Below, piece after piece: positions 8,416 to 16,822 of a DNA stretch of 64,000 nt. The notes beneath the pieces were generated by a model that searched no databases, was not told where the DNA came from, and saw only the letters and a list, made by a program, of their open reading frames with translations. The position numbers and the translations under genes were made by a program. Origin of the DNA: Pleurocapsa minor GSE-CHR-MK 17-07R (GTDB lineage Bacteria > Chloroflexota > Anaerolineae > Aggregatilineales > Phototrophicaceae); contig JAHHHY010000003.1 of the NCBI GenBank assembly GCA_019359125.1, forward strand, positions 186,001 to 250,000. Reading direction: 5' to 3'. Each line of letters starts with the position of its first letter. Positions within the stretch are counted from its first letter, which is position 1.

Positions 8416-9438
8416 TCACTTGGCCGAGACCAGCCCCTCGGCAATCTGCGAGACCAGCAGCAGCTCGGCACGGCGGCGGCGGTATCCGGCGGGCTGCACC
8501 GGCGGATTGGCCGTCACATACGAGACGATGCTGCTCAGGTAGGTGCGCAGCGGCGTATACGTCATGCCCAGTTCCTGCTTGCTCAGCGTATTGTCCAGCT
8601 CGCTCATCCAGCGTTCGCTGAACGGAGAGCAGTCGGGCAGGAAGCCGTTGGCCTCCAGCAGGTCACGACGCACGCGCACGATCTGGTGCGACAGGCCCAT
8701 GATATCGGCCAGCAGCCCGACGAATTCGTCCAGCGTGACCGTCTCGTCCTGTGAGATATTATAGGCCTTGCCCTTGCCCAGCCCGGTCTCGATCAGCCGG
8801 TTGCAGGCCGTCACGACATCGCCGCTGTACACATGGCGCAGCGCGTAATTGGGCGTGGACGGCGCAAGGATAGGCCCGCCATCCTGCAAACGCAAGATAT
8901 AAGCCAGCATCCGATGGAAATGATCGCGCTCGCTGTTGACCATCGGCAGACGCAGCGAGGTGACCGGGAAGCCATGCTGCTCAAAGGCCTCGAACATGGT
9001 GTCTTCCACGCGGCGCTTGTCCACGCCGTACAGCCATTCCTCATAGCCGTAGGTGTTGATCTTCGGGGCGGGCATCAGCCGGCCCGCATAATCCTTCTCG
9101 AAGAAGGGCCGTTCGATGCCCTCGCGCACCAGATAAACCTGGCCGCTGCTCAGGAAGATATATTGCCCCACTTTGCCATTCAGCAGCGTGATGATCGCCT
9201 CGGCTTCCGGCTGCTTATACAGCGCGTTGTCGATGACGACATCAAAGGTGCGGTCGCGCAGCGCGCGCGTCATCTGGCTGACATCGGTGCGGTCGGCGCG
9301 CAGGCGCTCGATGGAGGCCGGAAGTTCATCGTACGTCAGGCCGCGATTGAGCACCGTCACGTGATACCCGCGTGACAGGAAGTCACTCACCATGAAATTG
9401 CCGAGATTTCGGGTGCCGCCAATGATCAGGATATTCAT
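8416..9438 (-). CDS. NAD(P)-dependent epimerase/dehydratase family protein (extended SDR)
   Basis: This 340-residue extended short-chain dehydrogenase has the N-terminal Rossmann signature ILIIGGTRNLG, then DVVIDNA, IFLSSGQVY, a YGYEEWLYG segment at the Y-x-x-x-K position (the Lys is displaced), LRLPMVNSERD, and the nucleotide-sugar-type tail AYNISQDETVTLDEFVGLLADIMG. The start is ATG 9438 after GGAAAC. The lack of a clean YxxxK suggests an atypical SDR that binds NAD(P) but may not be a classical oxidoreductase, as in CSP41/isoflavone-reductase-like groups. It lies upstream of map; no pathway is evident. Confidence 0.82.
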   Translation of the reverse strand: MNILIIGGTRNLGNFMVSDFLSRGYHVTVLNRGLTYDELPASIERLRADRTDVSQMTRALRDRTFDVVIDNALYKQPEAEAIITLLNGKVGQYIFLSSGQVYLVREGIERPFFEKDYAGRLMPAPKINTYGYEEWLYGVDKRRVEDTMFEAFEQHGFPVTSLRLPMVNSERDHFHRMLAYILRLQDGGPILAPSTPNYALRHVYSGDVVTACNRLIETGLGKGKAYNISQDETVTLDEFVGLLADIMGLSHQIVRVRRDLLEANGFLPDCSPFSERWMSELDNTLSKQELGMTYTPLRTYLSSIVSYVTANPPVQPAGYRRRRAELLLVSQIAEGLVSAK

Positions 9439-9667
9439 GTTGTTGTTTCCGCAGCGCGCGCTGAAGCGCAGCGCGGCCTTGTCCTTTCTGTAACAAGCCC
9501 GGTCTTCACAAACATTAGGACGGCACAAGGCCGGTGGCACTGTGCCAGGTAGCCAAAAAATCTTTAGCGCGTTCGTAAATTTATGTTCACAACACACAGC
9601 ATTGTACACAGGCCATCTAAGAAGTGTATAAGCCTGTGGAAACTATCCATGTGCAGCAGGGTCCGAT

Positions 9668-11011
9668 TCAGACGTTTGCGCGCGCCCGCCGTCGCAGCGC
9701 CGTCAGCGTCATCCAGGCCGTGCCACTCACCGAAATCCCAAACAGCAGCACCATGCCCGCCGCGCCCGCTACGGCCGCATGCTGCGCATCCCCGCCAGAC
9801 GACAACCAGGCAATAGTAGCCGTGGCCGCGATCGCCAGCGCGACCAGCTTGATGGCGATGGCGCCGCGCATCTGCTCAAACACGCGATAGAGCACGCCAA
9901 AATTCCCGCCGATCGCGGTAATGACGCCGTATAACGAGAGCACGGTCACGACCGGCACCACCGGCCGCCAGTCCTCGCCAAAGAGCAGCGGCAGCAGCGG
10001 CGCGCCCACCAGCGCCAGCGCGGCATACAGCACCAGGCTGGCCCCACCCACCGCCGCCAGCAGACGGGCGAAATTGCGCTGCAAGCCAGCAAAATCGCCC
10101 CGACCAACGGCCTGCGGCACGGCCGCGTTCAGGTTCTCCAGCACAGACGCCGTCAGCACGCTGAGCTGGGACAGCACGCGCATCCCCAGCGACAGGTAGC
10201 CAGCAGCCTGCACGCCGCCCATAGCGCCCACCAACTGTATCAGGATGCTCGGCGCGGTATTGGAGATATTCTTGTCGATGGCATTGGCCACGCCAAAGCG
10301 CCAGTACGGGCGCGGCGACTGGCGGGGTATCTGCCGGAAAATGTCGCGCAGGCGCGGCAGCACGAAGCCGTCATCTGCCCGTGTGCGCGTATACACCAGC
10401 GCGATCATGGCCATCGTCAGCCATGAGTAGGCCACGCGCGCCAGCACGAGCCCGGCGGCCGAGCCGAACGTGAGCGCGGTCAGAATCATGAAGGCCGACA
10501 AAATGGCCTGATTGGCCACGTGCAGGCGGCTGACCAGCGTCATGCTGCGGCGCGCCTGCAGCGCATGCAGGAGCTGCGTATAGACCGAATCGGCGGGCAG
10601 CGCCAGCGCCAGCACCGCCGCCATCGACCCGATATCCGCCCTGCCCTGTAAGGCCAGCGCGAGCGGCCCACCAAACACCGCCAGAATCAGCACGATCAGC
10701 AGATTGATGCCAAGGCCGGACTGCATGCCGTAGGCCAGCACGCGCAGTGCCTCGCGTTCGTCGCGCGCGCCGATGGCGACCGGCAGGCGCGTCGCCGTGA
10801 CGGCAAAAGCGCCGCTGATATTGATCAGCGTCAGGATGACCACCAGCGCATCGGCCAGGCCAAACAAGCCGTATTCGGCCGGGCCCAGCAGGCGCGTCGT
10901 CACCACCGTCGAGACCAGGCTGATGGCCAGCACGCCGATCTTGGCGACCTGCAACACCAGCGTGTCGCGCACAAATTTACGATTCAGCAGTCGGTTCAGT
11001 CGTGCCCTCAT
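9668..11011 (-). CDS. Oligosaccharide/lipopolysaccharide flippase (MOP superfamily, Wzx-like)
   Basis: The protein has 447 residues with about 12-14 hydrophobic helices. It begins with the polysaccharide-transporter N-terminus (FVRDTLVLQVAKIGVLAISLVSTVVTTRLLGPAEYGLFGLA), where R-LLGP-EYG-F is characteristic of Wzx-type flippases. A second half beginning RFGVANAIDKNISNTAPSILIQLVGAMGGVQAAGYLSLG repeats the bundle. It would move lipid-linked glycans across the cytoplasmic membrane. No glycosyltransferase genes flank it here, so it is an orphan flippase in this window. The start ATG 11011 is preceded by a weak AGGCGG. Confidence 0.87.
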   Translation of the reverse strand: MRARLNRLLNRKFVRDTLVLQVAKIGVLAISLVSTVVTTRLLGPAEYGLFGLADALVVILTLINISGAFAVTATRLPVAIGARDEREALRVLAYGMQSGLGINLLIVLILAVFGGPLALALQGRADIGSMAAVLALALPADSVYTQLLHALQARRSMTLVSRLHVANQAILSAFMILTALTFGSAAGLVLARVAYSWLTMAMIALVYTRTRADDGFVLPRLRDIFRQIPRQSPRPYWRFGVANAIDKNISNTAPSILIQLVGAMGGVQAAGYLSLGMRVLSQLSVLTASVLENLNAAVPQAVGRGDFAGLQRNFARLLAAVGGASLVLYAALALVGAPLLPLLFGEDWRPVVPVVTVLSLYGVITAIGGNFGVLYRVFEQMRGAIAIKLVALAIAATATIAWLSSGGDAQHAAVAGAAGMVLLFGISVSGTAWMTLTALRRRARANV

Positions 11012-11044
11012 GGCCGCCTATCAGGCTTGTCCGATGGTGGCACG

Positions 11045-11141
11045 ACTAAATCCAACCTCACCCCGTTTCGCTGCGCTCAACTGCCCCTCTCCACGGTGTG
11101 GAGAGGGGCAAAAACCCGCAGGGTTTTGGGGAGAGGTGGTG
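11045..11141. repeat. Interspersed repeat with strong hairpin (type B)
   Basis: A non-coding stretch reads CCTCACCCCG...TGCCCCTCTCC-ACGGTG-TGGAGAGGGGCA...GGGAGAGGTGG. It has a perfect central hairpin with arm GCCCCTCTCCA and outer CCTCACC/GGTGG-type ends. A related, more diverged copy lies at about 43427-43499, again directly downstream of a gene. This suggests a dispersed hairpin element that may also act as a transcription end for nearby genes. Confidence 0.6.
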
Positions 11142-11270
11142 TATGCCAATCGGCCTCTAAGCAATGTAAATGCTGTTTTTGGAAACAAGCCCCCTATTGT
11201 GCCCCTGAACCCGCTCCAGGAGAATAGCGACCGTTTCATTAGAAATATTTTAAATGGTTGAAATTAGTTG

Positions 11271-11299
11271 TTGACAGATTTGCAGAAGGGCATTATGAT
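11271..11299 (+). promoter_or_regulatory. Consensus sigma-70-type promoter
   Basis: TTGACA at 11271-11276 is followed after exactly 17 nt by TATGAT at 11294-11299. This is the best match to the housekeeping consensus in the window. It reads toward the 72-residue protein at 11385 and the winged-helix regulator at 11652, and an inverted-repeat operator sits just downstream. Confidence 0.8.
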
Positions 11300-11307
11300 T
11301 CCATCAT

Positions 11308-11331
11308 ACCATTCAAAAAGAGTTGAATGGT
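11308..11331. promoter_or_regulatory. Perfect inverted-repeat operator at the transcription start
   Basis: ACCATTCAA-(6 nt)-TTGAATGGT is a perfect 9-bp inverted repeat that begins 8 nt after the -10 box, right over the predicted start site. This is the classic place for a repressor site. The natural candidate ligand-bearing repressor is the winged-helix protein encoded from 11652 in the same unit, giving autoregulation. A similar half-site (ATGGTTGAA) occurs near 11254, just upstream of the -35 box. Confidence 0.65.
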
Positions 11332-11384
11332 CAAACGAAGTAGACAGACCGGGGCGACCTGGGTGAAAAAGAGGGAGCATCATC

Positions 11385-11603
11385 ATGAACCGCGACTACA
11401 TCATCGCCAAATCCGAAATCAACGAACGCCTGAACCACGCGGCTCTGATGCAGTCCATCGCGTCGGATGAGCCCCGCACCTCGCCCTTCCAGTGGATTGG
11501 CGAACAGGTGGAGCTGCTGGGCCGCAGGCTCCAGTCGACTGCTGGAAAAGAACGCGCTGAAAGTGTATGCTTAACCACAGTATCAGTGCCTTCGATCAAG
11601 TAG
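11385..11603 (+). CDS. Small hypothetical protein, 72 aa
   Basis: ATG 11385 is preceded by a strong ribosome site (GAGGGAG) and lies about 80 nt downstream of the consensus promoter and operator. The first 45 residues are polar and helical (IIAKSEINERLNHAALMQSIASDEP) and the tail is Ser/Thr/Val-rich. There are no Cys clusters, signal peptide or membrane span. I do not recognise it. Being the first gene of a two-gene unit with a winged-helix regulator, it may be a small effector or co-regulator, or only a translated leader. Confidence 0.5.
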   Translation: MNRDYIIAKSEINERLNHAALMQSIASDEPRTSPFQWIGEQVELLGRRLQSTAGKERAESVCLTTVSVPSIK

Positions 11604-11651
11604 TTGCCGCGCACACATGTGCGCGCCGCAGAAGCATACTCAGGAACGATA

Positions 11652-12314
11652 ATGACTGAAGTCGAGCAGCGACAGGCAGGCGAGTTTCAACCGGCAGAAC
11701 AGTTCGTCATCGGCACGCTGGAGCAGCTCAAGGTCTTTGCGGACCCGCTGCGCCAGCAAATTACAGAGACGCTGTGCACAGCCCCCAAGACGGTCAAACA
11801 AGTGGCCAAAGAGCTGGGCCTGGCGCCCACCAAGCTGTACTACCACTTCAACCTGCTGGAAGAAAATGGCTTCCTGGTGGTGACGGACACGCGCATCGTG
11901 TCGGGCATCATCGAGAAGCAGTATCGCACGGCGGCGCTGCAATTTTCCGTCAGCCGGGCGCTGCTGAATCCCGCCCTGAATGATGGCTACGGCCTGGCGA
12001 CTCTGCTCGACAGTATCCTCGGCGGCAGCCAGTCGGAAATCATCTCCGGGGTGCAGGATGGCATCATCCAAATGACCGAAGACGCGGCCACGCATACCCG
12101 TATGCGTCTGTGGCGCACACTCAGCTCCATGACGCCGGAAGAAGCTACAGAGTTCTATGGGCGTCTGAACGCGCTGATTACCGAGTTTGGCGAGAGCATG
12201 GAAGATCGCGACCTGGGCAAAGCACTCCCGAATGAAGGGGCTTACCGCCTCGTTGCCGCGATCTACCCGATCCGCATGAATCTGCATGTGGCGGATGACG
12301 CCGACGACGAATAG
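11652..12314 (+). CDS. ArsR-like winged-helix transcriptional regulator
   Basis: The 220-residue protein has an N-terminal winged helix-turn-helix: FADPLRQQITETLCTAPKTVKQVAKELGLAPTKLYYHFNLLEENGFLVV is the ArsR/HTH_20 pattern, with the recognition helix around APTKLYYHFNLL. A C-terminal helical domain of about 130 residues contains an acidic tail (DDADDE) and may sense a ligand or dimerise. There is no metal-binding CxC motif. The start ATG 11652 has AGGAA five nt upstream; an upstream in-frame start at 11604 has no such signal. It is co-directional with the small protein at 11385 and is followed by an intrinsic terminator. Confidence 0.85.
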   Translation: MTEVEQRQAGEFQPAEQFVIGTLEQLKVFADPLRQQITETLCTAPKTVKQVAKELGLAPTKLYYHFNLLEENGFLVVTDTRIVSGIIEKQYRTAALQFSVSRALLNPALNDGYGLATLLDSILGGSQSEIISGVQDGIIQMTEDAATHTRMRLWRTLSSMTPEEATEFYGRLNALITEFGESMEDRDLGKALPNEGAYRLVAAIYPIRMNLHVADDADDE

Positions 12315-12334
12315 GTTGGATCTTCGCATAAACT

Positions 12335-12367
12335 AAAAAGAGCGTCCCGATGTGGGGCGCTCTTTTT
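12335..12367 (+). terminator. Intrinsic terminator (bidirectional)
   Basis: AAAAAGAGCGTCCC and GGGGCGCTCTTTTT form a hairpin with A/T tracts on both sides. It closes the winged-helix regulator transcript on the plus strand and can also serve the convergent gene at 12399-12812. Confidence 0.85.
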
Positions 12368-12398
12368 GATTGCAGCTTTGGCAGGCCAGCGTCTTGCG

Positions 12399-12812
12399 CT
12401 AGGCCTCGACAGCTTTCTTCAGACGGCGCACCGCCTGATACTGCGGCTGGCCCTGCAGTTCGCGCCAGCGGGCTTCGCCGCCATCGGTGTGCCACTCCAC
12501 CACAAACATGTTGTCCGGGTCCTTGTACATAAAGGACGGGCGAAACATCAGGATCTGGCGCAGCGTACCCACGATTTCCTTGCTTTCCTCACCCAGGCGC
12601 AGGCGAAACCACTTGCCCGGCTGCCATTCAAATTCGACCGGCATTTCATCGGCCCAGCGCCCCTGCATCAGGATCGGCGCTTCGGCACGCACGCACGTCA
12701 TGTGCACGTTGGCCAGACGATTCTTCCACAGCGTATGATTCACCCGTTCTTCGATAAAAAACGGGCGCGCTGTTGGGGTGTTGTAAAACCAGCTGCGCGA
12801 GTCCGTCGCCAT
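12399..12812 (-). CDS. Conserved hypothetical protein, 137 aa
   Basis: ATG 12812 follows a near-ideal GGAGGAT ribosome site. The protein is soluble, rich in Trp and Arg, and begins MATDSRSWFYNTP. It has a middle with FEWQPGKWFRLRLGEESKEIVGTLRQILMFRPSFMYKDPD and a C-terminal EARWRELQGQPQYQAVRRLKKAVEA helix. I do not recognise a family. There are no signal peptide, membrane helices, Cys or His clusters. It converges on the ArsR-like gene and shares its terminator. Confidence 0.65.
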   Translation of the reverse strand: MATDSRSWFYNTPTARPFFIEERVNHTLWKNRLANVHMTCVRAEAPILMQGRWADEMPVEFEWQPGKWFRLRLGEESKEIVGTLRQILMFRPSFMYKDPDNMFVVEWHTDGGEARWRELQGQPQYQAVRRLKKAVEA

Positions 12813-12910
12813 GAATCATCCTCCAGAAGCACGGTTGTGCCTGACCATCACCATCGACCAGTTAAGTGCCCAAAGTGTACCCAAAAATCCAGCGCCAGAA
12901 CAGGGGATGA

Positions 12911-13501
12911 TTACGCCTGGGGTGCGGCCGCGCGTTGAAACTGGCGGCGCAGGCGGCGGCGCACGATGCCCACATACACCACGAATCCCAGCAGCGTCAT
13001 GATGCCGACCACAGCCAGCGCGCCCAGCAGCGCATAGCCCACCCGCGCCACCTGGTCCGGCGTGCCAATATACAGGCGCGTGCCAAACAGCCCGCGCCGG
13101 ACTTCCATGCCCTCAGGGACGGCCCCGCGTGCGCCAAATTCAATCAGCACCGGATCGGCATCGGCAGAAATCACCTGCGTGAACTGCGCGCTGCCCGTGG
13201 GGCTGAACCCCGCCGCGCTGACCTGGACGGTATACGTGCCGGGCGGCAGGTTCTGAAAGCCGACCAGGCCACGGTCTGCATTCGGCGCGTTATCCAGCAG
13301 GGCAGACGCCACCACCACGCCAGCCTCGTTCAGCAGCGTGACCACGCCGCCTTCGCTGAGCACGTTTTCGCCGGCATCCAGCACGCTGTTGGCATTGGCA
13401 TCCTCAAACAGCCGCACCCACAGCGGCGCGCTGGTCTGCGCGGCAGCCATACCGGCCGCTGCCAGCAGCAGCACAATCATCAGGCACACCCGTCGCATCA
13501 T
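12911..13501 (-). CDS. Secreted/membrane-anchored SdrD B-like (prealbumin-like) domain protein
   Basis: A signal peptide (MMRRVCLMIVLLLAAAGMAAAQ) is followed by one SdrD B-type repeat: LWVRLFEDANANSVLDAGENVLSEGGVVTLL, then GFQNLPPGTYTVQVSAAGFSPTGS. Such domains are calcium-stabilised Ig-like modules in surface proteins, with a D-x-N-x-N-x-x-x-D loop visible here. A C-terminal hydrophobic helix (VGYALLGALAVVGIMTLLGFVVYVGIV) and a basic tail anchor it with the domain outside. The start is ATG 13501; GTG 13504 and ATG 13498 are equally in frame. It is divergent from the PPC protein at 13705. Confidence 0.8.
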   Translation of the reverse strand: MMRRVCLMIVLLLAAAGMAAAQTSAPLWVRLFEDANANSVLDAGENVLSEGGVVTLLNEAGVVVASALLDNAPNADRGLVGFQNLPPGTYTVQVSAAGFSPTGSAQFTQVISADADPVLIEFGARGAVPEGMEVRRGLFGTRLYIGTPDQVARVGYALLGALAVVGIMTLLGFVVYVGIVRRRLRRQFQRAAAPQA

Positions 13502-13704
13502 CACTCACACCCTGGATGGAACTTATCTGGTTACATACACGTCATTATACCGTAGCACGACGCCAGAGCTACGCACATCCAACGATTCGCGTACACGTGC
13601 AAAAAAGCCGCAAAAACAAGCTGCAGGCGGCAGAAGCTGTGCTATAGTGTTCATATAGTTACGGCACAATGTCATAACATCAGTCATTAACTGAGGGAGA
13701 ACTT

Positions 13705-15120
13705 ATGCGTACAAAGTGGTTTTTGACCGGCACTCTGGCCCTGCTTGCAGCATTACCGCTGCCCGCCCTCGCCCAGAACACGCCGACCCCTGCGCCGACG
13801 CCGGTGGAGGCCACTGCGCTTCCGCCCGCCCCTACCGAGGAGGTCCCCCTCGCTGAACCGACCCCCATTGCCGTAGGCGATGAAGTCACCGGCGAGCTGA
13901 CCGAAGAAGCGCCCAACGCGCGCTACGTCTTCACCGCTGCTGCTGGCGAACAGGTCGTCATCACCCATGTGTCGGAAGACTTTGACTCGTATCTGATCCT
14001 GTCTGACGCCGAAGGCAACACGATTTCGACCAACGACGACGGCGCTGGCAACCTCGATTCGCGCATCACCACCACCCTGGCTGATGCCGGCGACTATATC
14101 ATCACCGTCGACAGCTATCCGCACTACGCGGGCAGCGGCGTGGCCGTGGGCGCATACACGCTGACGCTGACCGGCATCCAGATCGAAGTAGTTGAACCGG
14201 GTGAAACCGTAACCGGCACCCTGGGCAACGGCACCATCGAACAGCAGTATGTCTTCCGTGCATCGCCCGGCAGCTCGGTGACCATCACCATGATCTCCGA
14301 TGATTTCGATACCTACCTGTACCTGTACGATTCGAGCGGCTTTGAAGTGGACTCGGACGACGACAGCGCAGGCAATCTGGACTCGCGCATCGGCCCGATC
14401 ACGCTGAACGACAGCGAATACACCATCACGGCCACCAGCTTCAGCCGCAGCGAAAGCGCGTCGGGCACCTATACCCTGCGCATCGACAGCGTGCAGCTCC
14501 AGACCATCGCCTTTGACGAGCCGGTCACCGCCGAGCTGAACACCGGCGCCCGCCAGGCCTACTTCACTTTTGAAGCCGGCATTGGCGAACTGATCGACGT
14601 CACCGTGGACGGCGAGATCGATACCAACCTGCAGCTGCTGGATCCGTCGGGCTACTCTCTCGTCCAGGACGAAGATGGTGGCGCGGGCGTCAATCCGGAA
14701 CTGACCCAGTACTCGTTGACCTCGACCGGCACCTACACGCTGATCATCGGCACGCTGTTTGACGACCCGGGCAGCTTCACCGTCACGGTCACCCGTGCCG
14801 AACGCCCGTCGCTGAATGACGGCCCGGTGAGCGTCACCTTCACCACCTTCCAGACGCGTTCGTACTCGTTTGACGCGGAAGCGAACACCTCCTACACCGT
14901 GACGCTGGAAATCAGCAACGCCTCGGAGGGCGCATATACCTCACCGTCGGTGGATGTGCAGCAGGATGGCATCTCGCTCGCCTCCGTCAATGCCTCCAAC
15001 GCGGACCTGGTCACGTTCCAGTTCGAAGCGCCTGAAGATGGCGAGCTGGTCGTCAACCTGAGCGAGTACAGCTATGCCAATACGTCGGTCACCATCAGCA
15101 TCACCAACACCGGCGAGTAA
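13705..15120 (+). CDS. Secreted protein with tandem PPC-type beta-sandwich domains
   Basis: A clear signal peptide (MRTKWFLTGTLALLAALPLPALAQ) is followed by a Pro/Thr/Ala-rich stalk and then at least three PPC-like domains. Each has the recognisable YVFTAAAGEQVVITHVSEDF-DSYLILSD-EGN-ISTNDDGAGNLDSRI pattern; a second copy is around nt 14200-14480, and a third and possibly a fourth, more divergent, follow. PPC modules normally sit at the ends of secreted peptidases and bind substrate or aid secretion, but no peptidase domain is present here. GAGGGAGAA precedes ATG 13705. An intrinsic terminator follows at 15137. It is probably an extracellular binding or adhesion protein. Confidence 0.87.
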   Translation: MRTKWFLTGTLALLAALPLPALAQNTPTPAPTPVEATALPPAPTEEVPLAEPTPIAVGDEVTGELTEEAPNARYVFTAAAGEQVVITHVSEDFDSYLILSDAEGNTISTNDDGAGNLDSRITTTLADAGDYIITVDSYPHYAGSGVAVGAYTLTLTGIQIEVVEPGETVTGTLGNGTIEQQYVFRASPGSSVTITMISDDFDTYLYLYDSSGFEVDSDDDSAGNLDSRIGPITLNDSEYTITATSFSRSESASGTYTLRIDSVQLQTIAFDEPVTAELNTGARQAYFTFEAGIGELIDVTVDGEIDTNLQLLDPSGYSLVQDEDGGAGVNPELTQYSLTSTGTYTLIIGTLFDDPGSFTVTVTRAERPSLNDGPVSVTFTTFQTRSYSFDAEANTSYTVTLEISNASEGAYTSPSVDVQQDGISLASVNASNADLVTFQFEAPEDGELVVNLSEYSYANTSVTISITNTGE

Positions 15121-15136
15121 TCTCCATCTGTAACAC

Positions 15137-15177
15137 AAACGGCCTGCGAGGTGAAATCATCCTCGCAGGCCGTTTTT
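15137..15177 (+). terminator. Intrinsic terminator
   Basis: The 13-bp perfect stem ACGGCCTGCGAGG/CCTCGCAGGCCGT with an 8-nt loop is followed by TTTTT. It lies 20 nt downstream of the PPC gene stop. Confidence 0.92.
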
Positions 15178-15277
15178 ATTCTCCCCGCGGCAGAGGCATA
15201 CCTGGCACTATCAGACCGCTGTCAGCTTCCATTACACTGAGCCTGAACAATATCTGTCGCCAGGGACCCAGAAGTCT

Positions 15278-16027
15278 ATGACCGAAACGCCCGCTCACAG
15301 CGCCACCCGACGCGCTGAATTTCTCGATGGCATGAAAGCGACCTTCCCGCTGGTGGTGGGCGCGGTGCCTTTCGGCATCATCTTCGGCGCGCTGGCCATC
15401 ACCGCCGGTCTGTCCCCGTGGGCGACGCTGGGGCTGTCGCTGTTTGTCTACGCCGGGTCTTCGCAGTTTGTCGGGGTCGGGCTGGTGGGCGCAGCCACGC
15501 CGCTGCCGGTCATCTGGCTGACGACCTTCGTGGTCAATGTACGCCATGCGCTGTACGCCGCGTCGCTGGCGCCCCACATGAAGCATCTGGGCCACCGCTG
15601 GATGCTGCCGCTTGGCTTCTGGCTGACAGACGAGACGTTTGTGGTCGTCATCAAGCGCTTTGAACAGGCCGATACCAGCCCATTCAAGCACTGGTTCTAT
15701 CTCGGCTCGGCCATCATCATGTATGTCAACTGGAACCTGTGCACACTGATCGGCGTGGCCTTCGGCTCGGCCGTACCTGATCCGTCGCGCTGGGGGCTGG
15801 ATTTCGCCATGAGCGCGACCTTCATCGGCATGCTCGTGCCGGCCATCCGCAGTCGGCCTTCGCTGGTCGCGGTCGTGGTGGCGGGGGCCGTTGCCGTTGC
15901 CGCGCACAGCCTGCCCAACCAGCTCTGGCTGATTCTGGCGGCGCTGTGCGGCATCATCGCGGCGGTGCTGGCCGAGCGGTATGGCAAACCAGGCACCCCG
16001 TCAGCCAAAACACCTGCCCAGCCATGA
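15278..16027 (+). CDS. azlC: AzlC-family branched-chain amino acid export permease subunit
   Basis: The 249-residue AzlC protein begins [55 protein letters not shown], with the conserved PLxxGxxPFG and YAGSxQF motifs, and continues with [15 protein letters not shown] and the conserved W/T/D segment [16 protein letters not shown]. It has about seven hydrophobic helices. AzlC normally partners a small AzlD protein encoded immediately downstream to export branched-chain amino acids. Here the next gene is convergent and overlaps by 27 bp, so AzlD is absent from this locus. Confidence 0.9.
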   Translation: MTETPAHSATRRAEFLDGMKATFPLVVGAVPFGIIFGALAITAGLSPWATLGLSLFVYAGSSQFVGVGLVGAATPLPVIWLTTFVVNVRHALYAASLAPHMKHLGHRWMLPLGFWLTDETFVVVIKRFEQADTSPFKHWFYLGSAIIMYVNWNLCTLIGVAFGSAVPDPSRWGLDFAMSATFIGMLVPAIRSRPSLVAVVVAGAVAVAAHSLPNQLWLILAALCGIIAAVLAERYGKPGTPSAKTPAQP

Positions 16028-16822
16028 GGCCAGCGCATCGGCGGCAGACTGCCAGCGCGTGTCCAGCATCAGGTCATGGGCGCAGCCAGGCAAAATGACG
16101 CACTCGGCCCGATAAGCTGCCGCCAGCGCCCGCATTTCGCCCGCGCTGAACACGCGATCGTCCCCGCCACCCAGCACCAGCATCGGCAGATGCGGATGCG
16201 CAGCACGGGCACGCTTCGGCGCGGGCAGGCGCAGCACGAGCGTATCCAGCAGCACGCGGAATGACTCGTCCTGAATCATTGGCAGCACCGGAAGCAGCGC
16301 CTCATCGTCTATATCTTCAGAGAACAGCCAGTGGCGGGCGCGGGTCGGGCGCGCGACCACATCGCGGGTCGACAGCGTGGCCACCACGCGCACGATATCC
16401 AGCGGCGCATAGGCCAGCATCCGCAGTACCAGCAGCAGCGCGCCATGCGCGGGCACACTGGCCAGCAGCGCCAGGCCGGCCACGGGCAGGTCTGCTTCCA
16501 GCAGGAATCGCTGGGCCACATATCCACCCATGGAGTGCGCCACCAGCACCGGCGGCGCGGGCATCTGCCGCACCACCTGCGCCAGATCGCTTACATAATC
16601 GCCGGCACTGGCCCAGCGTAACTGGTCACGCCCGCCGCTGTCGCCATGCCCGCGCAGGCTGAACGCATGACAATCCCAGCCGTGGGCCGCAAACCAGGGC
16701 ATGAAATGCGTCCTCCAGCACCACGCCCCGTGCCACGCGCCATGCACAAACAGCAGCGGCGGCCGGTCCGCGGATGGAGACGCTGGGGGTGTATGGATCA
16801 GCTCCAGCTCAGCCACCGCCAT
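16001..16822 (-). CDS. Alpha/beta hydrolase
   Basis: The 273-residue alpha/beta hydrolase has [42 protein letters not shown] (oxyanion HGAW and catalytic-fold RGHGDS), the nucleophile elbow [10 protein letters not shown], the acid in [10 protein letters not shown] and the His in GCAHDLML. The frame runs far upstream through the repeat-coding tail of the preceding gene, but that extension is a low-complexity shadow, so the start is placed at ATG 16822 (or 16825). The ATG lies about a dozen nt inside the 3' end of the FecR-like gene, so translation may be coupled. It overlaps azlC convergently. The substrate is unknown. Confidence 0.83.
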   Translation of the reverse strand: MAVAELELIHTPPASPSADRPPLLFVHGAWHGAWCWRTHFMPWFAAHGWDCHAFSLRGHGDSGGRDQLRWASAGDYVSDLAQVVRQMPAPPVLVAHSMGGYVAQRFLLEADLPVAGLALLASVPAHGALLLVLRMLAYAPLDIVRVVATLSTRDVVARPTRARHWLFSEDIDDEALLPVLPMIQDESFRVLLDTLVLRLPAPKRARAAHPHLPMLVLGGGDDRVFSAGEMRALAAAYRAECVILPGCAHDLMLDTRWQSAADALASWLGRCFG

